From positions 1 to 64,000 of the forward strand of contig CAUYLG010059273.1 of NCBI GenBank assembly GCA_963573385.1: a DNA stretch of 64,000 nucleotides, given 5' to 3'. Below the pieces are notes generated by a model. It had not been told where the DNA came from. It ran no database searches and worked only from the letters and a program-made list of their open reading frames with translations. The DNA is from Cacajao melanocephalus (lineage: Eukaryota > Chordata > Mammalia > Primates > Pitheciidae). The position numbers were made by a program, and so were the translations under genes. Positions 1 through 12,060 of the stretch are shown piece by piece; position 1 is the first letter of the stretch; each line of letters opens with the position of its first letter.

Positions 1-1046
1 CTCTCCAGATTTTTTAATGATTGCCATTCTGACTGGCGTGAGGTGGTATCTCAACGTGGTTTTGATTTGCATTTCTCTAACAATCAGTGATGACGAGCAT
101 TTTTTCATATGTTTGTTGGCCTCATATATGTCTTCTTTTGAAAAGCGTCTGTTCATGTGTTTTGCCCACTTTTGAATGTTTTTTTTTTTTTCTTGTAAAT
201 CTGTTTTAGTTCTTTGTAGATTCTGCATATTAGCCCTTTGTCAGATGGGTAGACTGCAAAAAAATTTTTTTCCATTCTGTTGGTTGCTGGTTCACTCTAA
301 TGATTGTTTCTTTTGCTGTACAGCAGCTCTGGAGTTTAATTAGATCCCATTTGTCTATTTTGGCTTTTGTTACCAATGCTTTTGGTGTTTTAGTCATGAA
401 GTCCTTGCCTATGCCTATGTCCTGAATGGTTTTGCCTAGGTTTTCTTCTAGGGTTTTTACAGTGTTAGGTCTTATGTTTAAGTCCTTAATCCATCTGGAG
501 TTAATTTTAGTGTAAGGTGTCAGGAAGGCATCCAGTTTCTGCTTTCTGCACATGGCTAGCCAGTTTTCCCAACACCATTTATTAAACAGGGACTCCTTTC
601 CCCATTTCTTGTTTTTGTCAGGTTTGTCAAAGATCAGATGGTTGTAGATGTGTGGCATTGCCTCTAGGGCCTCTGTTCTGTTCCATTGGTCTTTATCTCT
701 GTTTTGGTACAAGTACCACGCTGTTTTGATTACTGTAGGTTTGTAGTATAGTTTGAAATCAGGTAGCTTGATGCCTCCAGGTTTGGTCTTTTTGCTTAGG
801 ATTGTCTTGGCAATGTGGGCTCTCTTTTGGTTCCATATGGAGTTTAAGGTGTTTTTTCCAGTTCTGTGAAGAAGGTCATTGGTAGCTTGATGGTGATAGC
901 ATTGAATCCATAAATTACTTTGGGCAGTATGGCAATTTTCACGATATTGATTCTTCCTAACCATGAACATGGAATGTTTCTCCATCTGTGTGTGTCCTCT
1001 CTTGTTTCCTTGAGCAGTGGTTTGTAGTTCTCATTGAAGAGGTCCT

Positions 1047-2236
1047 TTACATCTTCGTTAGTTGTATTCCTAGGTATTTTTTTCTCTTTGTAGCAATTGT
1101 GAATGGGAGTTTGCTCATGATTTGGCTCTCTGTTAGTCTGTTATTGGTGTATAGAAATGCTTGTGATTTCTGCACATTGATTTTGTATCCTGAAACTTTG
1201 CTTATGGTGCTTATCAGTTTAAGGAGGTATTGGGCTGAGATGATAGAGTCTTCTGAATATACAATCATGTCATCTGCAAATAGAGACAATTTTACTTCCT
1301 CTGTTCCTATTTGAATACCCTTTATTTCTTTTTCTTGCCTAATTGCTCTGGCTAGAACTTCCAATACTATATTGAATAGTAGTGGTGAGAGAGGGAATCC
1401 TTGTCTAGTGCCGGATTTCAAAGGGCATCCTTCCAGTTTTTGCCCATTCAGTATAATATTGGCTGTAGGTTTGTCATAAATAGCTTTTATTATTTTGAGA
1501 TACGTTCTATCAATGCCTAGTGTATTGAGAGTTTTTAGCATAAAGAGCTGTTGAATTTTGTTGAAGGCCTTTTTTGCATCTATATGATAATCATGTGGTT
1601 TTGTCTTTGGTTCTGTTTATGTGGTGGATTACATTTATAGACTTGCGTATGTTGAACCAGCCTTGCATCCCTGGAATGAAGCCTACTTGATCTTGATGGA
1701 TAAACTTTTTCATGTGGTGTTGTAATCAGTTTGCCAGTATTTTATTGAAGATTTTTGCACCTATGTTCATCATGGATATTGGGCTGAAGTTTTCTTTTTT
1801 TGTTGAGTCTCTGCTGAGTTTTTGGTATCAGGATGATGTTGGTCTCATAAATTGATTTGGGAAGGATTTCCCCTTTTTGTATTGTTTGGAACAGTTTCAG
1901 AAGGAATGGTACCAGCTCCTCTTTGTACGTCTGGTAGAATTCGACTGTGAACCCATCTGGATCTGGACTTTTTTTGGTTGGTAGGCTTTTAATTGCTGCC
2001 TCAACTCCAGCCCTTGTTATTGGTCTGTTCAAAGTCTCAACTTCTTCCTGGTTTAGGCTTGGGAGGGTGCAAGTGTCCATTAATTTATCCAATTCTTCCA
2101 GGTTTACTGATTTATGTGCATAGAGTTGTTTATAGTAATCTCTGATAGTAGTTTGTATTTCTGCGGACTCTGTAGTGATATCCCCTTTTTCATTTTTTAT
2201 TGCATCTATTTGATTCTTCTCTCTTTTCTGTTTCAT
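1047..2236 (-). pseudogene. L1 ORF2 reverse transcriptase domain, broken
   Basis: Reverse-transcriptase domain of the same L1 ORF2, in two open segments (2236-1742 and 1541-1047) interrupted by a frameshifted stretch around 1742-1541. The catalytic FADD motif is intact on the minus strand near 1267-1290. The segment from 985 to 230 continues with the C-terminal region beyond the RT. The L1 RT uses the nicked target DNA as primer; this copy cannot encode a full protein. Confidence 0.88.
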
Positions 2237-2657
2237 TAATATGGCTAGCAGTCTACTTTGTTGATCTTTTCAAAAAACTAGCTCCTGGATTTATTGATTT
2301 TTTGAAGGGTTCTTTGTGTGTCTGTCTACTTCAGTTTTGCTCTGATCTTAGTTATTTCTTGTCTTCTGTTAGCTTTTGAGTTTTTTGGATCTTGCTCCTC
2401 TAGGTCTTTCAATTTTGGTGATAGGTTGTTGATTTTAGATCTTTCTTTGCTTCTCTGGTGGGCATTTATTGCTATAAATTTCCCTCTAGACACTGCTTTA
2501 AATGTGTCCCAGAGGGTCTGGTATGTTGTCTTCATTCTCTTTGGTTTCAAAGAACATCTTTATTTCTGCCTTCATTTCATTGTTTATCCAGTTGACATTC
2601 AGGAGCAAGTTGTTCAGTTTCCATGGTTTGTGGTTCTGAGTTTCTTAATTCTGAGTT

Positions 2658-3345
2658 CTAATTTGCCCTGTCATCTGAGAGACTGTTTGTTATAATTTCC
2701 GTTCTTTTGCATTTGCTGAGGAGTGATTTACTTGCAGTTATGTAGTCAATTTTAGAGTAAGTGCAATGCAGTGCTGAGAAGAATGTATATTCTGTGGATT
2801 TGGGGTGTAGATTTCTGTAGATATCTATTAGGTCCTCTTGGTCCAGATCTGAATTCAAGTCCTGGATATCCTTGTTAATTTTCTGTCTTGTTGATCTGTC
2901 TGATATTAAGAGTGGAGTGTTAAAGTCTCCCACTATTATTGTGTGGGAGTCTAATCTCTTTGTAGGTCATTAAGAACTTGCTTTATGTACCTGGGTGCTC
3001 CTGTATATTTAGGATCATTAGCTCTTCTTGTTGCATTGATCCTTTGCCATTATGTAATGCCCTTCTTTGTCTCTTTTGATCTTTATTTTTTTAAAGTCCA
3101 TTTTTCAAGAGACTAGCATTGCAACTCCTGCTTTTTTTTTGTTCTCTATTTGCTTGGTAAATCTTCCTCCATCGCTTTATTTTGAGCCTATGTGTGACCT
3201 TGCATGTAAGATGGGTTTCCTGTATACAGCACACTGATGGATTTTGACTTTTTATCCAATTTGCTGATGTGTGTCTTTCGATTGGGGCATTTATCCAATT
3301 TACATTTAAGGTTAATATTTTTATGTGTGAATTTGGTCCTGCCAT
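2658..3345 (-). pseudogene. L1 ORF2 endonuclease domain, broken
   Basis: APE-like endonuclease domain at the start of L1 ORF2, in two open pieces. The first piece (3345-3091) begins at the usual ORF2 methionine and keeps the metal-binding or catalytic positions N14 and E43. The second (2933-2658) starts at the GDFN motif. At the family's SDH motif, where the catalytic histidine sits, this copy reads SDD followed by a changed tail, so the histidine is missing. Stops and frameshifts separate the pieces. Positions are seen in the sequence; the roles of the residues come from the known L1 endonuclease family. Confidence 0.85.
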
Positions 3346-3636
3346 TTTGATGCTAGCTAGATGTTTTGCCCAATAGTTGACACATTTTCTTCATTGTGTC
3401 GATAGTCTTTACCATTTGGTATGTTTTTGGAGTGGCTGGTATTGTTTGTTCCTTTCCTTGTTTAGTGCTTCTTTCAGGCGCTTGTACAAGGAAGGCCTGG
3501 TGGTGATGAAATCTCTCAGCAATCGCTTGTCTGTAAAGGATTTTATTTCTCCTTCGCTTATAAAGCTTAGTTTGGCTCGATATGAAATTCTAGATTGAAA
3601 GTTCCTTTCTTTAAGGATGTTGAATATTGGGTACCT

Positions 3637-4185
3637 CGTTTTAAAAAAGAAAAATTATAACAAAAATATCTGATGGTACATTTTTCAAAGAATGGAACAT
3701 TTGCTCTTTCCTCATTAAGATAAAACAAAAGCTAAAACTGTTAGAATAAAATTTGACTGCATTGCCACTTGAGACAACTATTCAGTTTTTAATGACAAGA
3801 ATTATCCTTATAAAATATGGAAGATAGATTAAGGGAAATGACATAGTTGCTCAAAGTTGAAAGATGTGTTTTATTTTTATTTTCAAGGTAAATGTTTCTG
3901 GAAATTTGGTTCCAATATTTGAGCCTCTTGTTCTAAAGCTGAGTGGAAACAACACTTCTGCTCTCTTGGAAATAGACTAAACCCTCTACTTCATTCTCAT
4001 CATGACCACCTATTCATGCAATTACTCTCCTACAGTATCTCCTTGTCAGCACTCATTAAGGCAATTGCAGAAACAACATGCCTATTTAAGTATCTCTGAG
4101 GCATTTCTCAATATATATAAATTCTATACCCTTAGAATCTACTACTTGCCATATTCTGGTTATCATACTTAATTCCTGTGAGGTC
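3637..4185. other. Gene-free AT-rich DNA
   Basis: No recognisable repeat or gene. This is the insertion flank of the left-hand L1, beginning with an A-rich stretch. Short open frames here look like chance. Confidence 0.5.
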
Positions 4186-4287
4186 AGGAATAAAACCTCC
4201 TTTTTAGAAATAAGAAAATAGGTTAAAAGGCTTAAGGCTATGTCCAAAGTCATCCAACTATTAAGTAGCAAGCTCAAATCAGTTCAA
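4186..4287 (-). repeat. MIR SINE fragment
   Basis: About 100 bp resemble the 5' half of a MIR SINE in reverse orientation: a degraded form of the stretch that normally reads 'gaaactgaggcacagagaggttaag', followed by 'ccaaagtcatccaac' and 'aagtagcaagctc'. MIR is an ancient tRNA-derived SINE spread by L2. Very diverged. Confidence 0.5.
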
Positions 4288-4289
4288 TT

Positions 4290-4690
4290 GAGTTTTTTTT
4301 TTTTTGAAAAATTTTTCCGTGGTAAAATATGCATAACTTAAAAATTATTTTAACTTTTTTTCTTTTAGAGACAAAGTCTTTCTATGTTGCCCAGGTGAGA
4401 GTGCAGTGGCTATTCACAAGCACAATCATAGTACACTGCAGCCTCAAACTCTTGATCTCAAGCAATTCTCCCACCTCTGCCTTCTAAGTAGCTAAAACTA
4501 CAGGCACTCACCACTGTGCCCAACTTATTTTAACCATTTTTAAGTGTACGGTCTGTGGTATTGAGTATATTCACATCATTCTGCAATATCAACACCATCT
4601 ATCTCCAGAACCTTTTCAAACTGAAACTCTTCAATTGTGCTCTTAGTAAGAGCCATTTAGACCATTCATTGTTCCCTTTTAACCATCACT
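4290..4690 (-). mobile_element. L1M 3' end, split by a FLAM
   Basis: A poly-T run (from about 4292, the antisense of a poly(A) tail) is followed by a sequence typical of the 3' end of old L1M elements in reverse orientation ('aaaatatgcataac', then 'tttttaagtgtacggt' and 'agtatattcacatc'). The match is interrupted at 4355-4524 by a left-monomer Alu and resumes directly afterwards, so the L1M is older than the FLAM. Confidence 0.6.
4355..4524 (-). mobile_element. FLAM / Alu left monomer
   Basis: About 170 bp of antisense Alu left-arm sequence, with the RNA polymerase III A/B-box region inferred from the family. It is flanked by a perfect 10-bp TSD, 'ttattttaac', at 4345-4354 and 4525-4534. It has only one arm, as expected for a free left Alu monomer (7SL-derived). 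Inserted in the L1M 3' fragment. Confidence 0.85.
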
Positions 4691-4739
4691 GCTAATGATT
4701 AAAAATGGTTCTCATGACTGCTCAAGAAAGACATTTATT

Positions 4740-5000
4740 CTCTCTTCTCATTATCTGACTAAATCCAATGTATTCTTTAAGATCCAGTTCAGATGCCATC
4801 TCTTCTAGGAAAAGCTATTTTACCCACTTACCAAACTGAGGCTTCCTCAGGCTAGACTATACACCTATTTTTTGTTTGTTTCATCTCTCCTTCCAATTTT
4901 TTCACCATTATTTTGTATAGTATTCCAATGATCTCTGTGTCTTTGTCTTCCACTAGCCATCACTTTACCTTTTTTATCTTATTTATGAATTCTTTCTTAA
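4740..5000 (+). repeat. L2 LINE 3' fragment
   Basis: Resembles the 3' part of L2 in sense orientation: 'gatccagttcagatgcc' and 'tcttctaggaaaagc' match the usual 'caaatgccacctcctccaggaagcc' region, and the T/C-rich sequence after it fits. Old and eroded, so the edges are rough. Confidence 0.5.
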
Positions 5001-5454
5001 TGTGACAATGTTGAGGCAAAATGGACATTGTCCCTCATGGAGCTTCGTTTGCTTGGAATTAATTCAGAGTAATCAATTATTACACAAATACTGGTTAGCT
5101 CTTAATTTGCAAGATCCTTTGTAAGACCTTAGACACTCAAGTTTGGAAAATAAATAATAATCACAGAAATTACATAAATAACTATGAACTTGATACTTTA
5201 ATAATTGTCTGATTGGCCAGATTTATTATAGGGTTTCTCCTACTTGAAGACAAGTCTGAGAAGGTGTGTTTTTCAGCATAACATCTGTTAGAGTTGAAGA
5301 CAACCAAGGGAACAGAGATTGAGACAATCAAACTATAGTATCTACCATAATTTCCTAAGGAATATTTGCTTTTTACTGATTCTTTGTCCTCTTAACTTTT
5401 CCTACATACTATGCTTCTCAAAACAATGCCAGATCTTAGAAAATTAATCTTTAT
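5001..5454. other. Gene-free unique DNA
   Basis: I recognise nothing here. AT-rich, no long open frame. Confidence 0.5.
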
Positions 5455-7547
5455 AAGTTGGTTCTACAAAAGGATAAACAAGACTGATAGACTGCTAGTT
5501 AGATCAACAAAGAAAAGCAAAGAGACATGATCCAAATAAGCACAATCAGAAATGGTAAACACAACATTACAGCCGATCCCACAGAAACACAAAAGAATGC
5601 CTCTATGCACACCACTATAAAATCTATAGGAAATGGATAAATTCCTGGAAACACACAGTCTCCCAAGATTGAACCAGGAAGAAACTGAAAGCCTGAACAG
5701 TCCAGTATTAACTTCTAAAATTGAATCAATAATAAAAATCCTACCAATCAAAAAAAGCCCCAGACCAGATGAATTCATAGCCGAATTCTACCAGACATAG
5801 AAAGAAGAGCTGATATCAATCCTACTAAAACTATTACAAAAAATAGAGTTGAAGAAACGCGTTCTTAACTTATTCTATGAAGCCAACATCACCCTAAACC
5901 AAAATCTAGCAAAGGAATAATGAAAATAGAACTTCAGGTCAATATCCCTGATGAACATAGCACAAAAATTCTCAACAAAGTACTAGCAATCCTAATCCAG
6001 CAACATGTTAAAAAGTCAATTCATGATGATCAAGTATGCTTAATTCTTGGGATGCAAGGTTAATTCAACATATGCAAATCAATAAATGTAACTCACCTCA
6101 TAAATAGAATTAAAAACGAAAACCATATGATCATCTCAATAGATGCAGGAAGAGCTTTCAGTAAAATCCAATATGCATTCATGATAAAAATAAAAATTCT
6201 TAAGAAGCTAGGTATTGAAGGAACATACCTCAAAGTATTATAATAAGAGACATCTATGGCAAACACATGGCCCACAGCCAACATCATACTTAATGGACAA
6301 AAACCAGAAGCATTCCCCCTGAGAATGGGAGCAAGACAAGGATTCAGTACTCCTATTCAACGTAGCACTGGATGTCTTACCCAGAGCAATCAGGCAAGAG
6401 GAAGAAATAAAAAGCATCCAAACAGGAAAAGAAGTCAAACCTCTTCACTGATGATATGATTCTATATTTAGATACCCTAAAGATATGGCCAAAAGTAACC
6501 TAGAATTGATAAACAACTTCAGTAAAGTTTCAGGACACAAAATCAATGTATAAAAATCTAGCATTTCTATTCACCAATAATGTTCAAGTTGAGAGCCAAA
6601 TAAAGAACATAATCTTGCTTATAATAGTTACACCAAAAAAAAAAAAAAAAGGCCAAGGAATACCTCTAATCAAGGATATGAAAGGTCTCTACAATGAGAA
6701 CCACAAACACTGCTGAAAGAAATCATACATGATGATGGAAAAACATTTCATGCTCATGGATTGGAAGAATCAATATTGTTAAAATGTCCATATTGCCCAA
6801 AGCCATCTACAGATTCACCGCTATTCCTGTCAAGCTACCAACATCATTTTTAACAGAAATGGAAAAAAAAATTCTAAATTTTATATGTAACAAAAAGAAA
6901 GCTCAAATAGCCAAAGCAATCCTAAGCAAAAAGAACAGGCTGGAAGTACCACATTATCTGACTTCAAACTATACTACAAAGTTACAGTAACTGAAACAGC
7001 ATGGTACTTGTACACAAATAGACACAAACACTAATGGAATAGAAAAGCAAACTCAGAAATAAAGCCACACAACTTCAACCATTTGGTTTTCAATGAAGTC
7101 AACAAACGTAAGCAATGGGAAAAGAACTCCGTATTCAATAAATGGTGCTGGCATATTGGATAGCCATATGCAGAACAATGAAAATGGACTCTTTTCTTTC
7201 ACCATATACAAAAATTAATACAAGATGGATTACATATTTAAATATAAGACCTTAAAATATAAGAATCCTAGAAGAAGACCTAGGAAACACCATTCTGAAC
7301 ATGGGCCTTGGGAATGAATTTATGACAAATTTTCAAAAGCAATCACAACAAAAACAAAAATTGACAAGTAGGACCTAAAAGAGCTTCTGCACAGCAAAAG
7401 AAACTATCAACAGAGTAAATGGACAGCCTACAGAATGAGAGAAAATATTTGCAAACTATGTGTCTGGCAAAGGTCTAATATGCAGAACCTATATGGTACT
7501 TAAACAATTGAACAGGCAGAAAACAATCCCATTAAAATATGGGCAAA
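5455..7547 (+). mobile_element. Older LINE-1 (L1PB/L1MA-like), left part of host element
   Basis: Sense L1 ORF2 beginning in the sequence just before the RT domain (the conserved 'aagataaacaa...gat' stretch) and running through RT to the C-terminal region. The catalytic motif reads FTDD rather than FADD near 6440-6460, and stops occur throughout, so it is non-functional. An A16 tract at about 6635-6650 interrupts the coding region. The element stops at about 7543-7547 in 'tatgggcaaa' of the ORF2 3' region, where a second L1 has inserted. Its continuation is at 9618-10300, together about 2.8 kb of a 5'-truncated copy. The 3' end type ('aataaaagttgaaatt') is that of older primate L1s. Confidence 0.88.
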
Positions 7548-9617
7548 AATTTCCTCCCATTCTGTAGGTTGTCTGTTCACTCTGATGTTAGTTTCTTTTG
7601 CTGTTCAGAAGCTCGTTAGTTTAATTAGATTCCATTTGTCAATTTTTGCTTCTGTTGAAATTACTTTTGGTAATTTAATCATAAAACTTTTGCCCATGCC
7701 TATGCCCTCAATGGTATTGCCTAGATTTTCTCCAGAGTTTTTATAGTTTTGGTTTTACATTAAGTCTTTAGTCCATCTTGAGTTAATTTTTGTATAAGGT
7801 ATAAGGAAGGGATTTGGTTTCAGTTTTGTGCATATGGCTAACCAATGATCCCAGCACTATTTATGAAATTGGGAATCCTTTCCCCCTTGCTTGTTTTGGT
7901 CAGGTTTGGTGAAGATTAGATGGTTGTATATGTGCAGTTTTATTTAAGAGTTATTTACTCTATTCCATTGGTCTATGTGCCTGTTTTTGTATCAGTACCA
8001 TGCTGTTTTGGTTACTGTAGTATTGTGGTAATGTGTGAAGTCAGGTAGTGTGATGCCGCCAGCTTTGTTCTTTTTGCTTAGGATTGTCTTGTCTATATAA
8101 GCTGTTTTTTTCATTCCAAATGAATTTTAAAATAGTTTTTTTTTCTAATTCTGTGAAGAATGCCAATGGTAGTTTAATGGGAATAGCATTGAATCTATAA
8201 ATTGCTTTGGGCATTATGACTATTTTCATGATATCAATTCTTCCTATCCATGAGCATGGAATGTTTTTTCCATCTGTTTGTGTCCTCTCTGATTTCCTTG
8301 AGCAGTGGTTTGTAATTCTCCTTGAAGAAGTCCTTCATTTCTCTTGCTAACTGTATTCCTATGTATTTTATTTTATTTGTGGCAATTATGAAGCAAGTTC
8401 ATTCATGATTTGGTTATTTGCTTGTCTCTTGTTGTTGTATAGGGATACTTGTGATTTCTGCACATTGATTTGGTATACTGACATTTGCTGAAATTGCTTA
8501 TCAGCTTAAGAAGCTTTTGGGCTGAGTAAATGGGTTTTCTAGATACAAGATTATGTCATCTGTAAACAAAGACAATTTAACTCTCAGTATTCGTATTTTG
8601 AATACCTATATTTATTTCTCTTGCCTGATTGCCCTGGCCAGAACTTCCAATAGTATGTTGAATAAGAGTGGTGAGAGAAGATCTACAGAATGAGAGAAAA
8701 TTTTTGCCTTCTATCCATCTGACAAAGGTCTAATATCCAGAATCAACAAGGAATTTAAGCAAATTTACAAGGAAAAAAAACATTAAAAATTGGAGAAAGA
8801 ACATGAACAGACACTTCACAAGAGAAGACATGCAGGTGGCCAACAAGCATATGAGAAAAAACTCAACACCACTGATCATTAGAGAAATGTATATCAAAAC
8901 TACAGTGAAGTGCCATCTCATGCCAGTCAGAATGGCAATTATTAAAAAGTCAAGAAACAACAGATGATGGTGAGGTTGCTGAGAAATAGGGATGCTTTTA
9001 CACTGTTGATGGGAATGTAAATTAGTTCAACCATTGTGGAAGACACTGCGGTAATTCCACAAAGATTTAGAACCAGAAATACCATTTGACCCAGCAATCC
9101 TATTACTGAGTACATACTCAAAGTTATATAAATCATTCTGTTAAAAGATACATGCATTTGTATATTTATTGCAGCACTATTCACATTAGCAAAGACATGA
9201 AATCAACCCAAATGTCCATCAATGATAGACTGTATAAAGAAAATGTGGCACATAATACACCATGGAATACTATGCAGCCATACTTAAAAAGAAATGAGTT
9301 TATGTCATTTTCAGGGACATTGATAAAGCTGCAAGCCTTTATCCTCAGAAAACTAATGTAGGAAGAGAAAACTAAACACCACATGTTCTCACTTATAAGT
9401 CGGAGCTGAACAATGAGAACACATGTACACAGGGAGGGAACAACACACACTGGGGCTTGTTAGGTGAAGGTGTGGCAGGGGAGAGCATGAAGAAAAATAC
9501 CTAATGCATACTGGGCTTAATACCTAGGTGATGGTTGATAGATGCAGCAAACCGTTATTACTCATTTACCTATGTAAGAAACCTGCACATCCTGCACATA
9601 TATCCTGGAACTTAAAA
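7543..9617 (+). mobile_element. Nested LINE-1 with 5' inversion (twin priming)
   Basis: A younger L1 inside the older copy. 7543-8678 is L1 ORF2 in reverse orientation; 8679-9617 is sense, running through the ORF2 end and the 3' UTR. In L1 coordinates the two parts are contiguous: the inverted part ends (at its left edge, 7543-7570) in the same 'ctacagaatgggag' region with which the sense part begins (8682 on), with an overlap of about 25-30 bp. This is the signature of twin-primed reverse transcription. The 3' UTR has the 'gggcttaatacctaggtgatgg' region expected of L1PA8-16-like copies, but the sequence stops at 'cttaaaat' without a poly(A) tail. Sequence of both parts seen directly; mechanism inferred from the known structure of inverted L1 insertions. 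Confidence 0.9.
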
Positions 9618-10300
9618 TCACACCAGTCATAATGATTATTATTAAAAGGTCAAAAAACAACAGATGCTGGCAAGGCTGTGGAGAAAAGGAAATGCTTACA
9701 CAATGTTGGTGTAAATGTAAATTAGTTCAGCCACTGGAAAAAACAATTTGGATATTTCTCAAAGAACTTAAAACAGAACTACCATTTGACCCAGGGATCT
9801 GATTACTGGGTATATATTCAAAAGAAAATAAACCACTCTACCAAAAAGACACATACACTTGTAGCACTATTCACAATAGCAAAGATATGAAATCAATCTA
9901 GGTACCGATTAGCAGTGGATAGAATAAAGATGTGGGTGTACACACCATAGGCTACTACACAGCTATGTTGTGCCCTTTCCAGCAACATGGATGTAGCTGG
10001 AGACCATTATCCTAAGTAAATTAATGCAGAAACAGAAAAGCAAATACTGCATGTGTTTATTTATTAGCAGGAGCTAAACAACAGGTACTCGTGATCATAA
10101 AAATGGCACAAATAGATGGTAATAACTACGAGAAGGGGAATGGAGGGAGGGAAACAAGGGTATTACACTCAGTACCTTCGTGATGGCATTAATCATGTCC
10201 CTAAACCTCAGCATCACACAGTATACCCAGGTGACAAACTTGCACATGTACTCTCTGAATCTGAAATAAAAGTTGAAATTACTTTTTAAAATAAATAAAT
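9618..10300 (+). mobile_element. Older LINE-1, right part of host element
   Basis: Continuation of the plus-strand L1 of 5455-7547, from the 'cacaccagtcataatg' region of ORF2 to the 3' end ('ctgaaataaaagttgaaatt', then an A/T-rich tail to about 10300). Compared with the L1 copy at 63.35-63.48 kb in this same window, about 120-130 bp that should lie between 'gggcaaa' and 'cacaccagt' are absent, so the nested insertion was accompanied or followed by a deletion. Confidence 0.85.
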
Positions 10301-10354
10301 ACAATTAATCTTTTAAACATCACTTTTTCTACTGACCATAGTAAAAAATCGTTC
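10301..10354. repeat. L1 A-rich tail and spacer
   Basis: A/T-rich remnant of the L1 tail ('aaaataaataaatacaatt') and a short spacer before an L2 fragment. Confidence 0.45.
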
Positions 10355-10780
10355 TTCTTAACCTGATATTCAAGAATCTTTACAGCTTGGTCCCAAGCTA
10401 CTTATTTATCTCCAAATATTCCTGTATATAAATTATCTATTCCAAATAGTATAGGCATGCTACTGTCTTATGTCCTGTGTTTTCCTGATTTTATCTGTTT
10501 TACATGATCTTAACCATATGCAGAATTTTCTCTTTGTTCTTCTTACAGATTTATCTCATATACAAGTTCCATTTTAAATTCTGTCAAACACTCACTTCCT
10601 GCTCCAGTAGTAATTATTCCATCTTTTAAACTTTTATGTATATTTACTCACTTGCCTTGTGCTTATGCCTTGGTTTTATTAATCATGCTATGTGCCTACC
10701 TGTAAGTACCCCAAGTACACTACAGTTCTGGAAGGACACAATCTAGGTCTTTGCTCTTTCTTGTACTTTTATATGCATTT
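10355..10780 (+). repeat. L2 LINE fragment
   Basis: Sense L2-like sequence. 'acagcttggtcccaagctac' matches the L2 'atctggtcccagcctacc' block. Further on, 'acttcctgctccag' and the 'ctgtaagtaccccaag...aaggacacaatc' segment match the L2 3' region that precedes the tail. Order and spacing are right for L2, but divergence is high. Confidence 0.5.
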
Positions 10781-11914
10781 ATGTTATGATGCACAGCCAA
10801 AGTAAAATATATATTTCTGGGTTGATAGACTATGTTGAAATAATTTCAGATAGGAAAAATATTTTCCCATTAAAATATTTCCAGTAGTACATCAGAGTTT
10901 CACAATTTCTAATGTCAAGAAATTACTCTTCAGGTTTGACTAATTTTCTCTTCATGGATTCCCAAATCAAGATAAATAGCTCTATTACACCAGATTATAT
11001 TAATATTAATTTACAGCTATGAATGTTTACATTTTCAAGATCTGATTGATTGCATATAAGATCAGCATTTCCTATCTATTTTGAATTTTCTTCCTCATGT
11101 AGTCTTATTTCCTTAATCATTCACACATTTGATAGCAAAATTAACTGTTATTACATACAAAAGTTTCACAAAACAAAATTCACCCCGTGACCTCTTCTTA
11201 TTGTGATTTAATGGCTTCTATTGCATGAACTGATGTAATTATGTTGGAAAATAGCAGAGAAAAATGAATCATATGATATCATAATACATATAGTGATCTG
11301 GGAGCTGAGAATACATTTTCTACTTTATTTATATTTTTGAGGATACCACCCAATGACTCTATTATGATGAATTGAATAACATTGCAATGAAAATGTTTAT
11401 GGTGTTTTAGAATAACAAGAAAATTTACCATTAGCTATTTTCAGACTACACAAATTTAATTAGGATGTCCAAGGACAAACAGATTAAAATATGAGCTCCT
11501 TACTCATTATTACCCATTTGCTAGGTTCATTTCAAACATAGCAACTAGTCACTGGATCAATTACAGGTGTCTGTTAATAAATAAAAAGAGACTCTCTAAT
11601 ATTTGTTTGTGATGAATTGCATCATGAATTAGCACAGTGGGAGTGGTATTAAACAAATATCTCATTTATAAGGGAGTTATCTTAAAATAAGAATTTTCTG
11701 AAATAGTTTGCTTGACACTGATATGTTATCAGACTCTACTCAACAAACAAAACATATTTAGCCATATGAAAAAGGTAGCATTTTCAACTCAAATATTTGT
11801 AATCAATTTAATTCAAATAAAATATTTTTTGTTTGCTTTTAGTATTTGCTTAGGATTGGCTAAGAGTTTGTCTCATTGACATCCAGTTTTTGTTGCTTAT
11901 GTAAATGTTGCAGG
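10781..11914. other. Gene-free AT-rich DNA
   Basis: No recognisable gene or repeat. Low GC, no open frame above background. Confidence 0.5.
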
Positions 11915-12060
11915 ATATAGTAGAAAATTCATCAGCTTCAGAATAAGATACCTGGGTTTGAGTTTTGTATCTATTACTTTTTACTTTAGGCTAATTACTT
12001 AATTTTACTGAATTTTGGTTTACTCACTTATAAGTACAGTTTGGCTATGAACATTAAAAA
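11915..12060 (+). repeat. MIR SINE fragment
   Basis: Sense MIR core: 'cctgggtttgagttttg' (tRNA-like B-box side), then 'ctaattacttaattt' for the 'caagttacttaacct' block and 'ggtttactcacttataa' for 'gtttcctcatctgtaa'. Diverged but in the right order. Confidence 0.62.

Larger units (their letters stand above)
1..3636 (-). mobile_element. LINE-1 (L1PA-like), 5'-truncated, continues past left edge
   Basis: Non-LTR retrotransposon read on the minus strand. It holds the last ~75 codons of ORF1 (about 3636-3370), a short inter-ORF spacer and most of ORF2 (3345 down to 1). ORF2 normally encodes an endonuclease/reverse transcriptase of about 1,275 residues used for target-primed reverse transcription. 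Here it is broken into separate open segments at 3345-3091, 2933-2658, 2236-1742, 1541-1047 and 985-230 by stops and frameshifts, so it is dead. The 5' truncation at about 3636 falls inside ORF1, next to unrelated AT-rich DNA. The 3' UTR and poly(A) tail lie outside the window. The good match of the surviving segments to L1 ORF2 suggests a primate-age L1PA copy; the exact subfamily was not determined. Confidence 0.95.
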
